Source: an archaeon (GTDB lineage Archaea; Thermoproteota; Nitrososphaeria; Nitrososphaerales; UBA183). From it: a stretch of 64,000 nt of DNA. The stretch covers positions 771,336 to 835,335 of the forward strand of contig JAKASI010000001.1 of assembly GCA_021828185.1 (NCBI GenBank), written 5' to 3'. This document shows, in pieces, positions 42,749 through 52,058 of the stretch (positions are counted from its first letter, which is position 1; every line of letters starts with the position of its first letter). The position numbers were made by a program, and so were the translations under genes. The notes beneath the pieces are model-generated. The model did not search any database and was not told the origin of the DNA. It saw only the letters and a program-made list of their open reading frames with translations.

Positions 42749-43168
42749 TCAGGACTTGATCACATAGAGCCCGAGCTCGTCGTCGAACTTCCGCTTGGCC
42801 CTGTTCTTGGTGGGGGTGACGACCACCTCCAGGAGAGGGAAGACCGTCGCCTGCACGACGTGGCCCGCGAGTACGCTGAGGTCCCTCCTCCCGAACGTCC
42901 CATGTATGTGGAGGAACAGCCTGCCGTCCTTGAGGGTGACGTTCCCCAGGATGCTTGTGACTTCAAGGAACTCCCGATAATCGTGCTCCTCATACTTCTT
43001 CGCTTCGTGGTTGAAGTAGGCGAGCCTGAGCTCCTTCACTCCGCCGATGGCCTCGACCCTGGCCGTGCGGATCTTCTCCCTGGCTGCGATGGCAACGATG
43101 TCGTCTGGGACCTTCGACCCCGCCTCCAGGCTGTAGATCTTGGCCACGCTTGTGAACCACGAGCCCAT
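42749..43168 (-). CDS. PPC (DUF296) domain protein
   Basis: 139 residues. ARVEAIGGVKELRLAYFNHE and LGNVTLKDGRLFLHIHGTFG are the core of the plant/prokaryote conserved domain, with the GRxxxHxHxxF-type motif. It forms trimers; some family members bind DNA, others have unknown roles. It is divergent from the DUF99 gene over TTAAAAGG. Confidence 0.8.
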   Translation of the reverse strand: MGSWFTSVAKIYSLEAGSKVPDDIVAIAAREKIRTARVEAIGGVKELRLAYFNHEAKKYEEHDYREFLEVTSILGNVTLKDGRLFLHIHGTFGRRDLSVLAGHVVQATVFPLLEVVVTPTKNRAKRKFDDELGLYVIKS

Positions 43169-43201
43169 GGGTTAAAAGGTTGAGCCGGCACTCTGCATGG
43201 C

Positions 43202-43774
43202 GTGCGGCTTCACCTGAACAAGCCCGGCATCCGCTCGCTGGGGGTCGCGGAGAGCTTCAAGCAGGGCCAGAGGAGGTCGGTGCTGGCCGGGGTTGTCATG
43301 CGCGCCGATTTCGTGATTGACGGGGTAGCTCTCGGAAAAACCGCGGTCGGCGGGGACGACGCCACTTCAGCCATCGCCTCCCTCTTCAGGAAGTTCAGGC
43401 GGAACGACATCAACCTGATCATGGTGTCTGGCGCGATCCTCAGCCTCTACAACATCATCGACGTGGACGGGCTCGCGGGGCGGACGAAGCTGCCTGTGAT
43501 ATGCCTGACGTACAAGGAGACGGCAGGGATCGAGGATTCGATAAGGCACCACTTTCCGGAAGGGGCGGAGTCGAAGCTCCTGGCGTACCGAAAGCTCGGC
43601 AGGCGGACGGGGGTCAGGCTGCACACAGGCCAGAGGGTGTTTGTCCGCTCGTCCGGTATCGAAAAGGACGAAATCAGGCAGGTCCTCGATGACTTCACCT
43701 TCCAGGGCTCCATCCCCGAGCCGGTCCGGGTTGCAAAGCTCCTGGCCAGGGCCGAGCTGTCTAGGGCAGCTTGA
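43202..43774 (+). CDS. DUF99 (endonuclease V-like) protein
   Basis: 190 residues, GTG start with TTAAAAGG about 25 bases upstream. LHLNKPGIRSLGVAESFKQG is the family start, LAGVVMRADFVIDGVALGKT the conserved RG/D strand, and NDINLIMVSGAILSLYNIID the RNase H-like core. DUF99 proteins are remote relatives of endonuclease V; an archaeal member cuts at deoxyuridine. It may be a repair nuclease. It converges with the glcD-like gene, overlapping by 14 bases. Confidence 0.82.
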   Translation: MRLHLNKPGIRSLGVAESFKQGQRRSVLAGVVMRADFVIDGVALGKTAVGGDDATSAIASLFRKFRRNDINLIMVSGAILSLYNIIDVDGLAGRTKLPVICLTYKETAGIEDSIRHHFPEGAESKLLAYRKLGRRTGVRLHTGQRVFVRSSGIEKDEIRQVLDDFTFQGSIPEPVRVAKLLARAELSRAA

Positions 43775-45203
43775 CTCCGGGGTTCAGAACCCCCTTCGGG
43801 TCGAAGAGCTCCTTCAACTCCCTCATGATCCAGTATGTCTTGGGATACTGCTTCCCGACGTATTCCGCCCTCAGCATCCCGTCCCCGTGCTCGCCGGTCA
43901 TCGAGCCTCCCATCTTCCAGACGGCTTCGAAGGACTCCTCCATCAGCTCATGAAGAGTCGCCATATCCTTCCGGTCAGACGGGTCGAGGAAAGGCCTGGC
44001 GTGGAGGTTGGCGTCCCCAGCATGGCCGTAGTAGACGTAGTCGAGCCCCCTCCTCTCGAACTGGTCGAGGAGGAGCCTCACTAGGTCACCGAGCCTCTCA
44101 GGCGGCACCACCAGGTCCTCGATCCCAGGTACGAGGATTCTTGCGCCTTTCTTGATGTCCTGTGCGAGAGTGAGAGTCTCATTCCTCGCGTCCCACGCCT
44201 GTGATATGTCGGCCGGGCTCTGCAAGACAAGGGGGTCGAAGCTGGCAGCCCTGGACAGGGCGACCTCTTCCGCCTTCTCGGCCGCGCCCCCGGAGTCTCC
44301 GTCGAACTCGCAGAAGAGCATGTACTGGCTCTCGGACCTCGAAAACCTCGATATCCGCTCCCACCTGTTCATCATGCGGAACACCGACTTGTCCACGAGC
44401 TCGAGGGCGGTGGGGCGCAACTCCCTGAAGGCGCTCACGGTCCCGTCGAGCTCCTCCAGGGACGCCTCTGCGATGAACAGCGCCTTCCATCGGGGTTTCG
44501 CCCTGGTGAGGAGAGCGACTTCTGTGAATATGGCTAGGGTCCCTTCAGACCCGGCAAGCAGCTTCGGGAGGTCGAACATACCGTCATGTACTGCCCTCTC
44601 GAGCCGGTACCCTGACGAGTTCTTGGTGACCTTCGGCCTTTCCTCGGATATCGCCTTCTCGTTCTCGACGATCAGCGAGGCGGTCCTCCGGATCCGCCCC
44701 TCTCCAGCGAGCGCCTCCTCCACCTTCATGGGCGCGATGGCCTTGACTTCCTCTCCTGGAACGACCGCCCTGAGCCCCTTCACGTAGTCGATGGTCGACC
44801 CGTATTTCGGGGTCCTTACCCCTGACGCGTTGTTGGCCACCATCCCTCCCACAGTGCAGCTGGCATAGCTGGAAGGATCGACGGGGACCCACCTTTCAGG
44901 TCCCAGCACCCTGTTGAGGTCCGCCTTCACGACGCCAGGGTGGCAGACCACCGTCCCGTCCGGACGCACCTCGACTCCGCTCCGGTCTTGAAGCATTATG
45001 GCACCCCTGCCGACAGACTGGCTGGGAATCGACGTCCCCCCTCCGCGAGGAGTAACGCCAAGTCCCTTTGCCATCGATTCTCTCAGGCCCAGGGTGACGT
45101 CCCTCTCCTCCTCGGCGACGTAGGCTATGGCCGGGGTGAGCACCAGCTGTCCGGCATCTCGGGATAGCTCCCTCAGATGGTCGCTGTCTCTTAGAACGCG
45201 CAA
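43761..45203 (-). CDS. FAD-linked oxidase, GlcD-type
   Basis: 480 residues. TPRGGGTSIPSQSVGRGAIM and CTVGGMVANNASGVRTPKYG are the PCMH FAD-binding domain. HAGDANLHARPFLDPSDRKD and MTGEHGDGMLRAEYVG are the C-terminal cap with the conserved His residues. It oxidises a 2-hydroxy acid such as glycolate or D-lactate and passes electrons on. No GlcF-like iron-sulfur subunit is adjacent. The start gives an N terminus 10-20 residues shorter than many relatives. Confidence 0.9.
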   Translation of the reverse strand: MRVLRDSDHLRELSRDAGQLVLTPAIAYVAEEERDVTLGLRESMAKGLGVTPRGGGTSIPSQSVGRGAIMLQDRSGVEVRPDGTVVCHPGVVKADLNRVLGPERWVPVDPSSYASCTVGGMVANNASGVRTPKYGSTIDYVKGLRAVVPGEEVKAIAPMKVEEALAGEGRIRRTASLIVENEKAISEERPKVTKNSSGYRLERAVHDGMFDLPKLLAGSEGTLAIFTEVALLTRAKPRWKALFIAEASLEELDGTVSAFRELRPTALELVDKSVFRMMNRWERISRFSRSESQYMLFCEFDGDSGGAAEKAEEVALSRAASFDPLVLQSPADISQAWDARNETLTLAQDIKKGARILVPGIEDLVVPPERLGDLVRLLLDQFERRGLDYVYYGHAGDANLHARPFLDPSDRKDMATLHELMEESFEAVWKMGGSMTGEHGDGMLRAEYVGKQYPKTYWIMRELKELFDPKGVLNPGVKLP

Positions 45204-45239
45204 CCACCCAGGCTGCGACTGCGGCCTATTTTCGCGTTC

Positions 45240-45746
45240 TCAGGATGCCGCCTTCACTATGACTGTGCCCTGCATCCACGCGTGGAAAGAGCAGTGATAG
45301 TGGTAGGTTCCGGGCACGGTAAATGTGAACTGATAGGTGCCGCCTTGCGTCAGTAGCGGCCCCGACGTGCCCGAGTCGAACGACACAGGAGCCCCAGTTT
45401 CCGAAGTCACGGTGTGAGGTGCCGCGTCGTCGTTGGTCCAGAACACTGTATTGTTCTTCCCGATTACGACGATCACCGTGTCTGGGGTGTAGCCGTAGGT
45501 AGTCGTCTGGCCTTGGGTGTACCCGCTTGGCTGAGACGATGCCCCAGCGAAGATGGTCACGTTGACGCACGCCGCAGAGGGACAGGTCACCGAAGGGGTC
45601 GTAGCCGTCGTTGTCGTCGTGGTGGTAGTGTTCGCAACGAAGAACTGGTAGTATCCTAGAGTGGCGACGGCTCCGACAATGAGAATCGCGACAACCGCCC
45701 CCACAGCAACGGAGCTGTGGGCACCTGAAGGGCTCTGAGTACTCAT
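45240..45746 (-). CDS. Membrane-anchored cupredoxin
   Basis: 168 residues. N-terminal anchor (SVAVGAVVAILIVGAVATLG), a poly-Thr linker (eight Thr in a row) and a plastocyanin-like domain. The type 1 copper ligands are His in DAAPHTVTS, then Cys, His and Met in HCSFHAWMQGTV. It shuttles electrons outside the membrane, fitting the Rieske/cytochrome b pair encoded 1.4 kb away. GCTTTAAG about 30 bases upstream is its TATA box. Confidence 0.92.
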   Translation of the reverse strand: MSTQSPSGAHSSVAVGAVVAILIVGAVATLGYYQFFVANTTTTTTTTATTPSVTCPSAACVNVTIFAGASSQPSGYTQGQTTTYGYTPDTVIVVIGKNNTVFWTNDDAAPHTVTSETGAPVSFDSGTSGPLLTQGGTYQFTFTVPGTYHYHCSFHAWMQGTVIVKAAS

Positions 45747-45775
45747 AGATGCTTCGTTTGGCTGCTTCCGAAGGG

Positions 45776-45783
45776 CTTTAAGC
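45776..45783 (-). promoter_or_regulatory. TATA box of the cupredoxin gene
   Basis: Minus strand GCTTAAAGC lies about 30-37 bases before ATG 45746. Confidence 0.5.
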
Positions 45784-45837
45784 GTTTTTCGCTAGGACCA
45801 ATATTACTCCGAAGGAACGAAAGTCTAGGTTATGGGG

Positions 45838-45859
45838 ACCAAGGTTACAGTAACTTGGT
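45838..45859. repeat. Hairpin at the right end of the IS605-like remnant
   Basis: ACCAAGGTTAC AG TAACTTGGT is a near-perfect inverted repeat with one missing base. It abuts the 3' end of the tnpB remnant, where IS200/IS605 elements carry subterminal hairpins and the omega-RNA scaffold end. Confidence 0.55.
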
Positions 45860-47063
45860 CACCCTTCCCTCCATCTGCTCCGGGGATTACCAGCGTCCTC
45901 CTGCTTCCTGGGTTCCCCTTCCCCTCTTCCCCTGGAGGGCCGAGCCTGCGGAACCGCGCAGGCCATTATTTTCTTCGACGCGAGGTCGTCCCTGTCCCCG
46001 GTCTTGTCGCACTTCGGGCAGTACAGTTTCCTGTCCGCCAATGGTACGACGGGGGAGCCACAAAGGCAGTATGAGGACGTCCCTCGGGGGTTCACGTATC
46101 TGACTGGGACCCCGGCCCAGCGGGCCTTGTAGTCGATCTGTCTCTGGGTCTCCTCGAAGACCCAGGCTTTCATCCTGCACCTGAACGACGGGCTTCGACT
46201 GCCTTTCCTGTAGAGCCTTCGTATCCCTTTCATATTCTCCATCTTGATGCCTAGTCGATCTTCTCTTGCGAGGACGACGATTTGCTCCGTGACCTTATGG
46301 ATGGATTGACCTGTACGGTCGCGCTCTCCTTTCCCGTATTTCGCAGGAAGCTTCTTGCATGTCCTTCTGTCTTTTCCCACTATCCTGGAGATCTTCGCTC
46401 TCGTGTTGGCGTATCTTTGTTTGACCTCAACGACTGTTTCCTAGGCTTCAAATCTTCTTTCATGCCCAGTTGTGGCCGACAGGGTCACGTTCCTTTCATT
46501 GATATCAACGCCGATACTCCTTCCGGGTCAGAGACCCCGACTCTCTTAGAAAATGCAATACCAACTGCGTTTTCATTGATGGTTACAGACCCCCGCTTCA
46601 GCTCTGGATCATCTTCGAAAGGGAAATGAAAATCGGAGCCCTTGAGAGTCAAGAAGATGAAACGTCTTGCAGTAGTTGGAATCCTCAGGAAGAAGTGACC
46701 AAGTCTGTAGGACCGGCTGTCGAGTTTGAGGAAGGGTTTGTGGATACGAGGAATGGACTTCCTGTACTTGCTCTTGTAAAGTGAGTAGGCGACCTCGCAT
46801 GCAGATAGGATAAAACGAGTGTGGAGGCCGTGCTTCCTAAGGTGTGGATGCGCTTTTTCTATGAGCTCGAACCTATTTGTTGTCTCCGCCGCAACCGCAA
46901 TTCCTATCGCCTCGTTGCACATGTCGCGGAAGCTTCTCAAGAGGAGCGAGAGTTCTGGCGAAGGAGCAATCCTAAACACGACAGTCTTGGTCACGGCCGG
47001 CGGTCTGGACAAAGAAGGCAAGATCCTGGTCTTCTGCACCGGAAAAGTGTCCCTGAACCTCAC
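45859..47063 (-). pseudogene. tnpB: Decayed tnpB (IS605/IS1341-type OrfB)
   Basis: The N-terminal frame (47063-46485) has LRSFRDMCNEAIGIAVAAE and continues to RVGVSDPEG. A frameshift near 46510 is needed to reach GVDINERNVTLSA, the RuvC-I Asp, and an in-frame TAG at 46441-46443 follows. The C-terminal frame has KMENMKGIRRLYRKG (RuvC-II Glu), then SYCLCGSPVVP and YCPKCDKTGDRDDLASKK (zinc knuckle and RuvC-III Asp). Catalytic residues survive but the gene is broken twice. No tnpA is present. It separates the cupredoxin gene from the Rieske gene. Confidence 0.85.
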
Positions 47064-47173
47064 TTGAAGTCCTGTGGATTAGCTAGGCTATCGGAATGGA
47101 GGGGTGTCTGAAGGTAACGGTCCAGACGACCTTCTTCAGGAGTCCCCTAACAGGTAAGCCTGCAGAACCAAAG

Positions 47174-47180
47174 TTAAAAA
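47174..47180 (+). promoter_or_regulatory. TATA box of the Rieske-cytochrome b operon
   Basis: TTAAAAA lies 32-38 bases before ATG 47212. Confidence 0.55.
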
Positions 47181-47211
47181 CGGCTCCAGCAAGCCGGAAC
47201 GCAGATAATTG

Positions 47212-48078
47212 ATGGTGGAGGATACCAAGGAGAAGCCACCCTCCCAGCAGAAAGACTCTGAAGCGGAGAAGAAGCCGGCTCCTCCGCCTGTTACCCCTGC
47301 CCGCCCCCTTGCACCCGTTCCCCCTCGTCCGCCAGCTCCAGTCCAGGGTGCTCCCGTCCAGCCGCCTCCGGTGCAGCCCCCGAAGAGCACGACGAGGAGG
47401 ACCTTCATCAGGGCCCTCGTGGCTGTCAGCGCCGTACTCTCGATCGTCCCGTTCGTCCCCTGGGGGGACTACCTCCTTTCCTCTGTGTCTACGACCGGGG
47501 CCTACAAGAGGCAGCAGGCGGTCCTCGACCTCAACACCCCGACGAACAACAACGCCAACGGCGCCGTGGCGGGGAAGGCAGTCAACGTGAACGACCTCAC
47601 CAACTTCCCCCCGAACAGCAGCTGGCTGCTTACCTACCCGTCCTCTGGAGACCTCACCGTCGACTCGCAGAACCCTGACACGTTCCAAAAGTTCGGGTTG
47701 ATCAGGCTCCCGAACGGGACGACCAAGTCGGCGGCGGACTTCGTCGCCTTCAGCAAGGTCTGCGTTCATCTGTGGTGCAGCCCCAACTACGACCCCGAGA
47801 AATCGACCAACCCAGTAGACGAGTCATACCAATGTCCATGTCACGGGAGCATCTACAGGGTCCCGGACGGCCTTTCGATCGCCGGTCCCGCTTCCTTGCA
47901 GGCCTACCCGACCAACGCCATCCCCATGCTCACGCTCACCGCCGACCCCAACGGGGACCTCTACATCGAGCCCCCGAAGTTCGACGTCGCGCACAACGGG
48001 GTGATAGGTTACGGGAGAGACTACCAGAGTTACGAGGACTACATCCTCCCTGTGGCCGAAGGGAAGCAGAAGCCATGA
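47212..48078 (+). CDS. Rieske iron-sulfur protein
   Basis: 288 residues; TTG 47209 is one codon earlier. A ~55-residue Pro-rich cytoplasmic N terminus precedes STTRRTFIRALVAVSAVLS, a twin-Arg helix that should anchor the folded protein through Tat. The cluster ligands are in KVCVHLWCSPNYD (Cys and His of CxH) and QCPCHGSIYRVPDG (CxxH). It carries electrons from quinol to the cupredoxin or a cytochrome. It overlaps the cytochrome b gene as ATGA. Confidence 0.95.
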   Translation: MVEDTKEKPPSQQKDSEAEKKPAPPPVTPARPLAPVPPRPPAPVQGAPVQPPPVQPPKSTTRRTFIRALVAVSAVLSIVPFVPWGDYLLSSVSTTGAYKRQQAVLDLNTPTNNNANGAVAGKAVNVNDLTNFPPNSSWLLTYPSSGDLTVDSQNPDTFQKFGLIRLPNGTTKSAADFVAFSKVCVHLWCSPNYDPEKSTNPVDESYQCPCHGSIYRVPDGLSIAGPASLQAYPTNAIPMLTLTADPNGDLYIEPPKFDVAHNGVIGYGRDYQSYEDYILPVAEGKQKP

Positions 48079-49430
48079 GCCAGCAGCAGCCCAAGGGGAA
48101 CGTGGTCTCCAGGCTATACCAGTGGATTAAGAACGGCCTGGATAGGACCTACTGGATGGGGATCTCGTTCACCTACCCCAAGCGCTTCGTCAGCCCCCTG
48201 GGGTACCTGGGGGTCCTGACTGGCATCACCTTCCTGGTGCTCGGGGTGACCGGCGGCCTCCTGATGATCTACTATCAGCCCACCCTCTCCGGGTGCGGCA
48301 ACCTCACGTGCGCCTTCGCGAGCGTAGAGAGGATCAACAACTCTGTCCCCTTCGGGTGGCTCCTGAGGAACATTCACTACACGGCGTCCAACGCCATGGT
48401 CCTCCTCGCCGTCCTGCACATGTATTACCAGTACTTCAGCGGGAGGTTCAAGATAAAGAACGAAATCCTGTGGGTCACAGGGGTCATCTTCGGGATAATC
48501 ACAGGGCTCGAGGCGTTCAGCGGGTACGACCTGCTCTTCAACCAGAGGGCAGGGCTCGCCATCGAAATCGGCTCATCACTGGCCAACGCCTCCCCGCTCA
48601 TCGGGGGGACCCTCCGCCTTGCTGTGTTCGGCGCAGGGTTCACCGACTTCGTCCTCCGGCTCTATGCCTACCACACCTTCGTCCTCCCCATGATTATGAT
48701 CCTGCTGGTGTTCCTGCACTTCCCCCGCTACCTTGTCTTTGACCTGCCAGTGATCTCGACGGTGGTGGGCGGACTTTTCCTCGTGGCAGCCATATTCCCG
48801 GTGGCCCTGAATGTCCCCTACAGCCCGAGCAACCCGCAGCTCACGATACCGGAGTGGTATCTGACGGGAATCTATGCGCTCCTGAGGACGGAGTTCGACA
48901 AGTTCGTGATGGGGGGGCTGATGCCTGCGCTCCTCTTCCTGATGGCCATAGTCGTGCCTTTCGTTGATACTTCCAAGAAGCTGAATTGGAAGGACAGGCC
49001 CTTCTTCACCGCGCTCGGGATAACCACCATCGCGCAGATCATCATCACCACGGCCTGGGGGTTCTACATCAACCCGGACACCAACCTCCCCACGCTATCC
49101 AGGCTCTTCGTGAACCCCGGGGTCTACTTCTCCTCGATGCTGGGGGTGACCGTGCTGTCCTTCGCTTTCACCTACGCCTTCCTGAGGTACCTGAAGAACA
49201 AGGAGAGGGTGAGGAAGGCGGTGGCCCCCGCGTCGCCGCTGCTCACCAAGAAGTGGGTCATGATCATCTTCCTGGTGCTGGTGGGCGCCCAGATCGCCCT
49301 GAACTTCTTCGCCTGGACCGCGGCGCTGACGGACCTGAACGCCATGACCCTATTCGACGCCGGGGCCGTCCTGGTGACCTTCGGGGTCATCGTTCACCTG
49401 TACAGGTACAGCCAGAGCCTTCCGTTCTAG
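48075..49430 (+). CDS. Cytochrome b (fused b6/subunit IV type)
   Basis: 451 residues from ATG 48075, ten or so helices. Haem ligand His pairs are in LLRNIHYTASNAMVLLAVLH and YAYHTFVLPMIMILLVFLHF. The quinol-site motif PEWY is in LTIPEWYLTGIYALL (about residue 259). It is the membrane core of a bc-type quinol oxidoreductase. No cytochrome c or c1 gene is adjacent, so the acceptor is probably the copper protein. Confidence 0.95.
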   Translation: MSQQQPKGNVVSRLYQWIKNGLDRTYWMGISFTYPKRFVSPLGYLGVLTGITFLVLGVTGGLLMIYYQPTLSGCGNLTCAFASVERINNSVPFGWLLRNIHYTASNAMVLLAVLHMYYQYFSGRFKIKNEILWVTGVIFGIITGLEAFSGYDLLFNQRAGLAIEIGSSLANASPLIGGTLRLAVFGAGFTDFVLRLYAYHTFVLPMIMILLVFLHFPRYLVFDLPVISTVVGGLFLVAAIFPVALNVPYSPSNPQLTIPEWYLTGIYALLRTEFDKFVMGGLMPALLFLMAIVVPFVDTSKKLNWKDRPFFTALGITTIAQIIITTAWGFYINPDTNLPTLSRLFVNPGVYFSSMLGVTVLSFAFTYAFLRYLKNKERVRKAVAPASPLLTKKWVMIIFLVLVGAQIALNFFAWTAALTDLNAMTLFDAGAVLVTFGVIVHLYRYSQSLPF

Positions 49431-50254
49431 TGAGAGACTCGGATTTCGGCTGCCATCTCGAGCCACCGTGGGCCCACCTCTCTGATCCTCCTGACGGTGA
49501 ATCTGGTCCGAGGGGGGAGGAGCCGCGAAAGCTCTTCCCGGAGTCGGCGGGATCCCTCGGCCTCGTCTTCTCCCAGGACGTGCCTGTAGTAGTGGATTCG
49601 TGCCCCCCTCTTCGCCATCCCAAGCGCAGTCGGGAGGAACCTGTCGGCCTCCGAGGGGTGAGGCATCAGGATCCTGTCGAACTTCGACTTCGTAAGCTCG
49701 GGGAGGTCCGCTGCGTCGGCGTTGCGCACCGACACCAGGCGTTCCACCTTGTTGAGCCTGTCATTCTCTTCGTGGAGCTCGGCCGCGAATGAGTTGAGCT
49801 CGCAGCTCTCGACCCTCGCTCCGGCCCTCTTCGCTACCAGGATGGAGAAGGGTCCGACCCCGGCGAACATGTTGAGGACCTTTTCCCTCGGCCCCACCTG
49901 TTCGGCGACCCTGAGCCTTTCGGTGGAGAGCCGGGGGGAGAAGTAGCACTTCGCCACGTCCACCCTGAACGAGCACCCGTTTTCCCTGTGGACGGTCAGG
50001 GTCCTTTTCTCCCCCGCCAGGTGGTTCAATTTCCTCAGCCTGTACTCCCCTTCGATCCCTCCCTCCTGCTCCATCACGACCCGGACGTTCTTCAGCTCGG
50101 ACAGAAGGGCTTCGGCAACCCTCTTCTTTTCCCGGGCCTTGAACTCGCTGAGCCGCACTATCGCGATGTCCCCCACGACGTCTACCCCCGTCGACGCCCG
50201 CCCCGCGCCTTCGATTCCCGCCTTCTCGAGGGCCGCTCTAATCAGCCGTGGCAC
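49427..50254 (-). CDS. tRNA (guanine37-N1)-methyltransferase Trm5-like
   Basis: 275 residues. VLNMFAGVGPFSILVAKRAG is the SAM-binding motif I of Trm5/TYW2, FDRILMPHPSEADRFLPTAL the motif IV region (MPHP in place of NLP), and ARIHYYRHVLGEDEAE the next strand. The N-terminal D2 domain is present but D1 is short. It methylates G37 of tRNA or belongs to the wybutosine TYW2-like branch. It converges with cytochrome b and is followed on the same strand by RLI. Confidence 0.85.
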   Translation of the reverse strand: MPRLIRAALEKAGIEGAGRASTGVDVVGDIAIVRLSEFKAREKKRVAEALLSELKNVRVVMEQEGGIEGEYRLRKLNHLAGEKRTLTVHRENGCSFRVDVAKCYFSPRLSTERLRVAEQVGPREKVLNMFAGVGPFSILVAKRAGARVESCELNSFAAELHEENDRLNKVERLVSVRNADAADLPELTKSKFDRILMPHPSEADRFLPTALGMAKRGARIHYYRHVLGEDEAEGSRRLREELSRLLPPRTRFTVRRIREVGPRWLEMAAEIRVSH

Positions 50255-52058
50255 TCTCTTCCCTCTGGGAGGAAACGTAGTAGTAGGCGCCTTTCTCCTT
50301 CTGTTCCCTGTCCAGCTTGCTCCCGGGCTTGTTCACTCTGGGCCTTCCGGTGTTGACGTCCCTCCGGTAGGTGAGCCCGACCCTCTTCAGGAACTCGTTC
50401 ATCCCGTCTTCCTTCGTGAGCGGCGGGGTCGCCTCCCCGGAGACCCCTGGCTCTCCCGAGAAGACTAGGAGCCTGTCGGAGACTATGTCCACGACCTGGA
50501 GGTCATGGTCTATCACGACGGCCGCCTTCCCCCGCGCCTTCACCATCCGGTTGATGGCCCTGGCCACCACGAACCTGTCCTCGACGTCGAGGAAGGCCGA
50601 AGGCTCGTCGAGGGCGTACACCTCCGTCTCCTGGGCCATGGTCGCGACTATGGCCACCTTCTGCAGCTCTCCTCCGCTCAGCTCCCCCACCTTCCTCGCG
50701 AGGAGCTTCTCCATCCTCAGTGGGACCGCGAGGTTGTCCTGCAGTATCGGGTCGCTGTACTTCGTCCCCAGGGTCGACATGAAGAACTCGTCGACCGTCC
50801 CGTCGTACTCCGAGCTCAGGTACTGCGGCTTGTACGCCACCTTAGCGTCGACATGCACTGCCCCCCGGGTGGGCTTCTCCTCCCCGGCCAGCATCTTGAG
50901 GAACGTGGTCTTTCCGAGGGCGTTGGCTCCCACGACCCCCATTATCGTCCCCCCTTTCATCTCGCCTTCACCTACGGAGAGCTTGAACGACGCGAACGAC
51001 TTCGCTAGCTTGGTGTACTTCGCCACTACCTCTTCGCTTTCCACGGTCTCGCCTGCGGCCCTTTGCCCGAACGACACAGCGTGGTCGCGGAAGCGGATGT
51101 TCTCCTGAGGCAGGTACCCGTCGAGAAGAGCGTTGATTCCGGTCCTCGACGCATAGAGCCCAGAGACTATGCCGTAGGCCCCGGGCTCTCCATAGATTAT
51201 CTGCACGTAGTTGGTGACGTAGTCGAGGAAGGCGATGTCGTGCTCGACGACCAGAACTGACTTTCCGGACTCTGCAATCCCCGTGATCAGCTTGGACACA
51301 GCCAGCCGCTGATACACGTCGTTGTACGACGAAGGCTCGTCGAACAGGTAGAGGTCTGCTTCCTTCAAGGCTGCGGCCGCCACCGCGACCCTCTGCAGCT
51401 CCCCCCCGCTGAGGTCGGGGACCTTCTTGTCCAGGGTCTCCTTCAGGTTGAGGGTGTCGACGACCTCGCCCATCCTCTTCCTCTCGTCCATCTGCTTGAG
51501 GAGCAGGCGCGTCTCCTTCTTCCACGCCTCCGGGAGCCTGTAGACCGCCTGGGGCTTCAGGGACACTCTGAGCTCCCCTGCCGCGACCCTCTCGAAGTGC
51601 TCCTTCATCTCGCGTCCGCTCAGGTACTGGAGGAACCTGTCCCAGGTCGCCTCCTCTCCGTAGTCTCCGAGGTTGGGGACGAGCTGCCCGGCGAGTATCT
51701 TCAGCGCGGTCGACTTGCCGATGCCGTTTCTCCCAACCAGCCCCACCACCTGTCCTTTCCTCACTGTGGGGATGCGGAAGAGGCGGAAGGAGTTGACCCC
51801 GAACTGGTGGATCTTGTCGCTCTTCAGCTCCTCGCTCAGATTCAAGATGTCTATCGCGTCGAACGGGCAGACCTTGATGCAGATGCCGCACCCGATGCAG
51901 AGCTCCTCAGATATGAGCGCGACTTTGCTTTCCGGTAGGACTATGCACTGCTGGCCGTTGATGTTGACCGGGCACTCTTTGATGCACTCCAGGCCGCACT
52001 TCTTCGACTGGCAGAGGTCGGGGTCGACGACTGCAATACGATGGACCACTCTTCCCAC
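50238..52058 (-). CDS. Ribosome recycling ATPase RLI/ABCE1
   Basis: 606 residues. The N terminus carries two 4Fe-4S motifs (CQSKKCGLECIKECP and CIGCGICIKVCPFDAIDIL). NBD1 has Walker A GRNGIGKSTALKIL and signature LSGGELQRVAVAAA; NBD2 has GANALGKTTFLKML and LSGGELQKVAIVATM. It splits terminated ribosomes. The NBD2 P-loop GANALGKT differs from the usual GPNGIGKT by Ala replacing Gly, a mild change. Confidence 0.97.
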   Translation of the reverse strand: MGRVVHRIAVVDPDLCQSKKCGLECIKECPVNINGQQCIVLPESKVALISEELCIGCGICIKVCPFDAIDILNLSEELKSDKIHQFGVNSFRLFRIPTVRKGQVVGLVGRNGIGKSTALKILAGQLVPNLGDYGEEATWDRFLQYLSGREMKEHFERVAAGELRVSLKPQAVYRLPEAWKKETRLLLKQMDERKRMGEVVDTLNLKETLDKKVPDLSGGELQRVAVAAAALKEADLYLFDEPSSYNDVYQRLAVSKLITGIAESGKSVLVVEHDIAFLDYVTNYVQIIYGEPGAYGIVSGLYASRTGINALLDGYLPQENIRFRDHAVSFGQRAAGETVESEEVVAKYTKLAKSFASFKLSVGEGEMKGGTIMGVVGANALGKTTFLKMLAGEEKPTRGAVHVDAKVAYKPQYLSSEYDGTVDEFFMSTLGTKYSDPILQDNLAVPLRMEKLLARKVGELSGGELQKVAIVATMAQETEVYALDEPSAFLDVEDRFVVARAINRMVKARGKAAVVIDHDLQVVDIVSDRLLVFSGEPGVSGEATPPLTKEDGMNEFLKRVGLTYRRDVNTGRPRVNKPGSKLDREQKEKGAYYYVSSQREESATAD

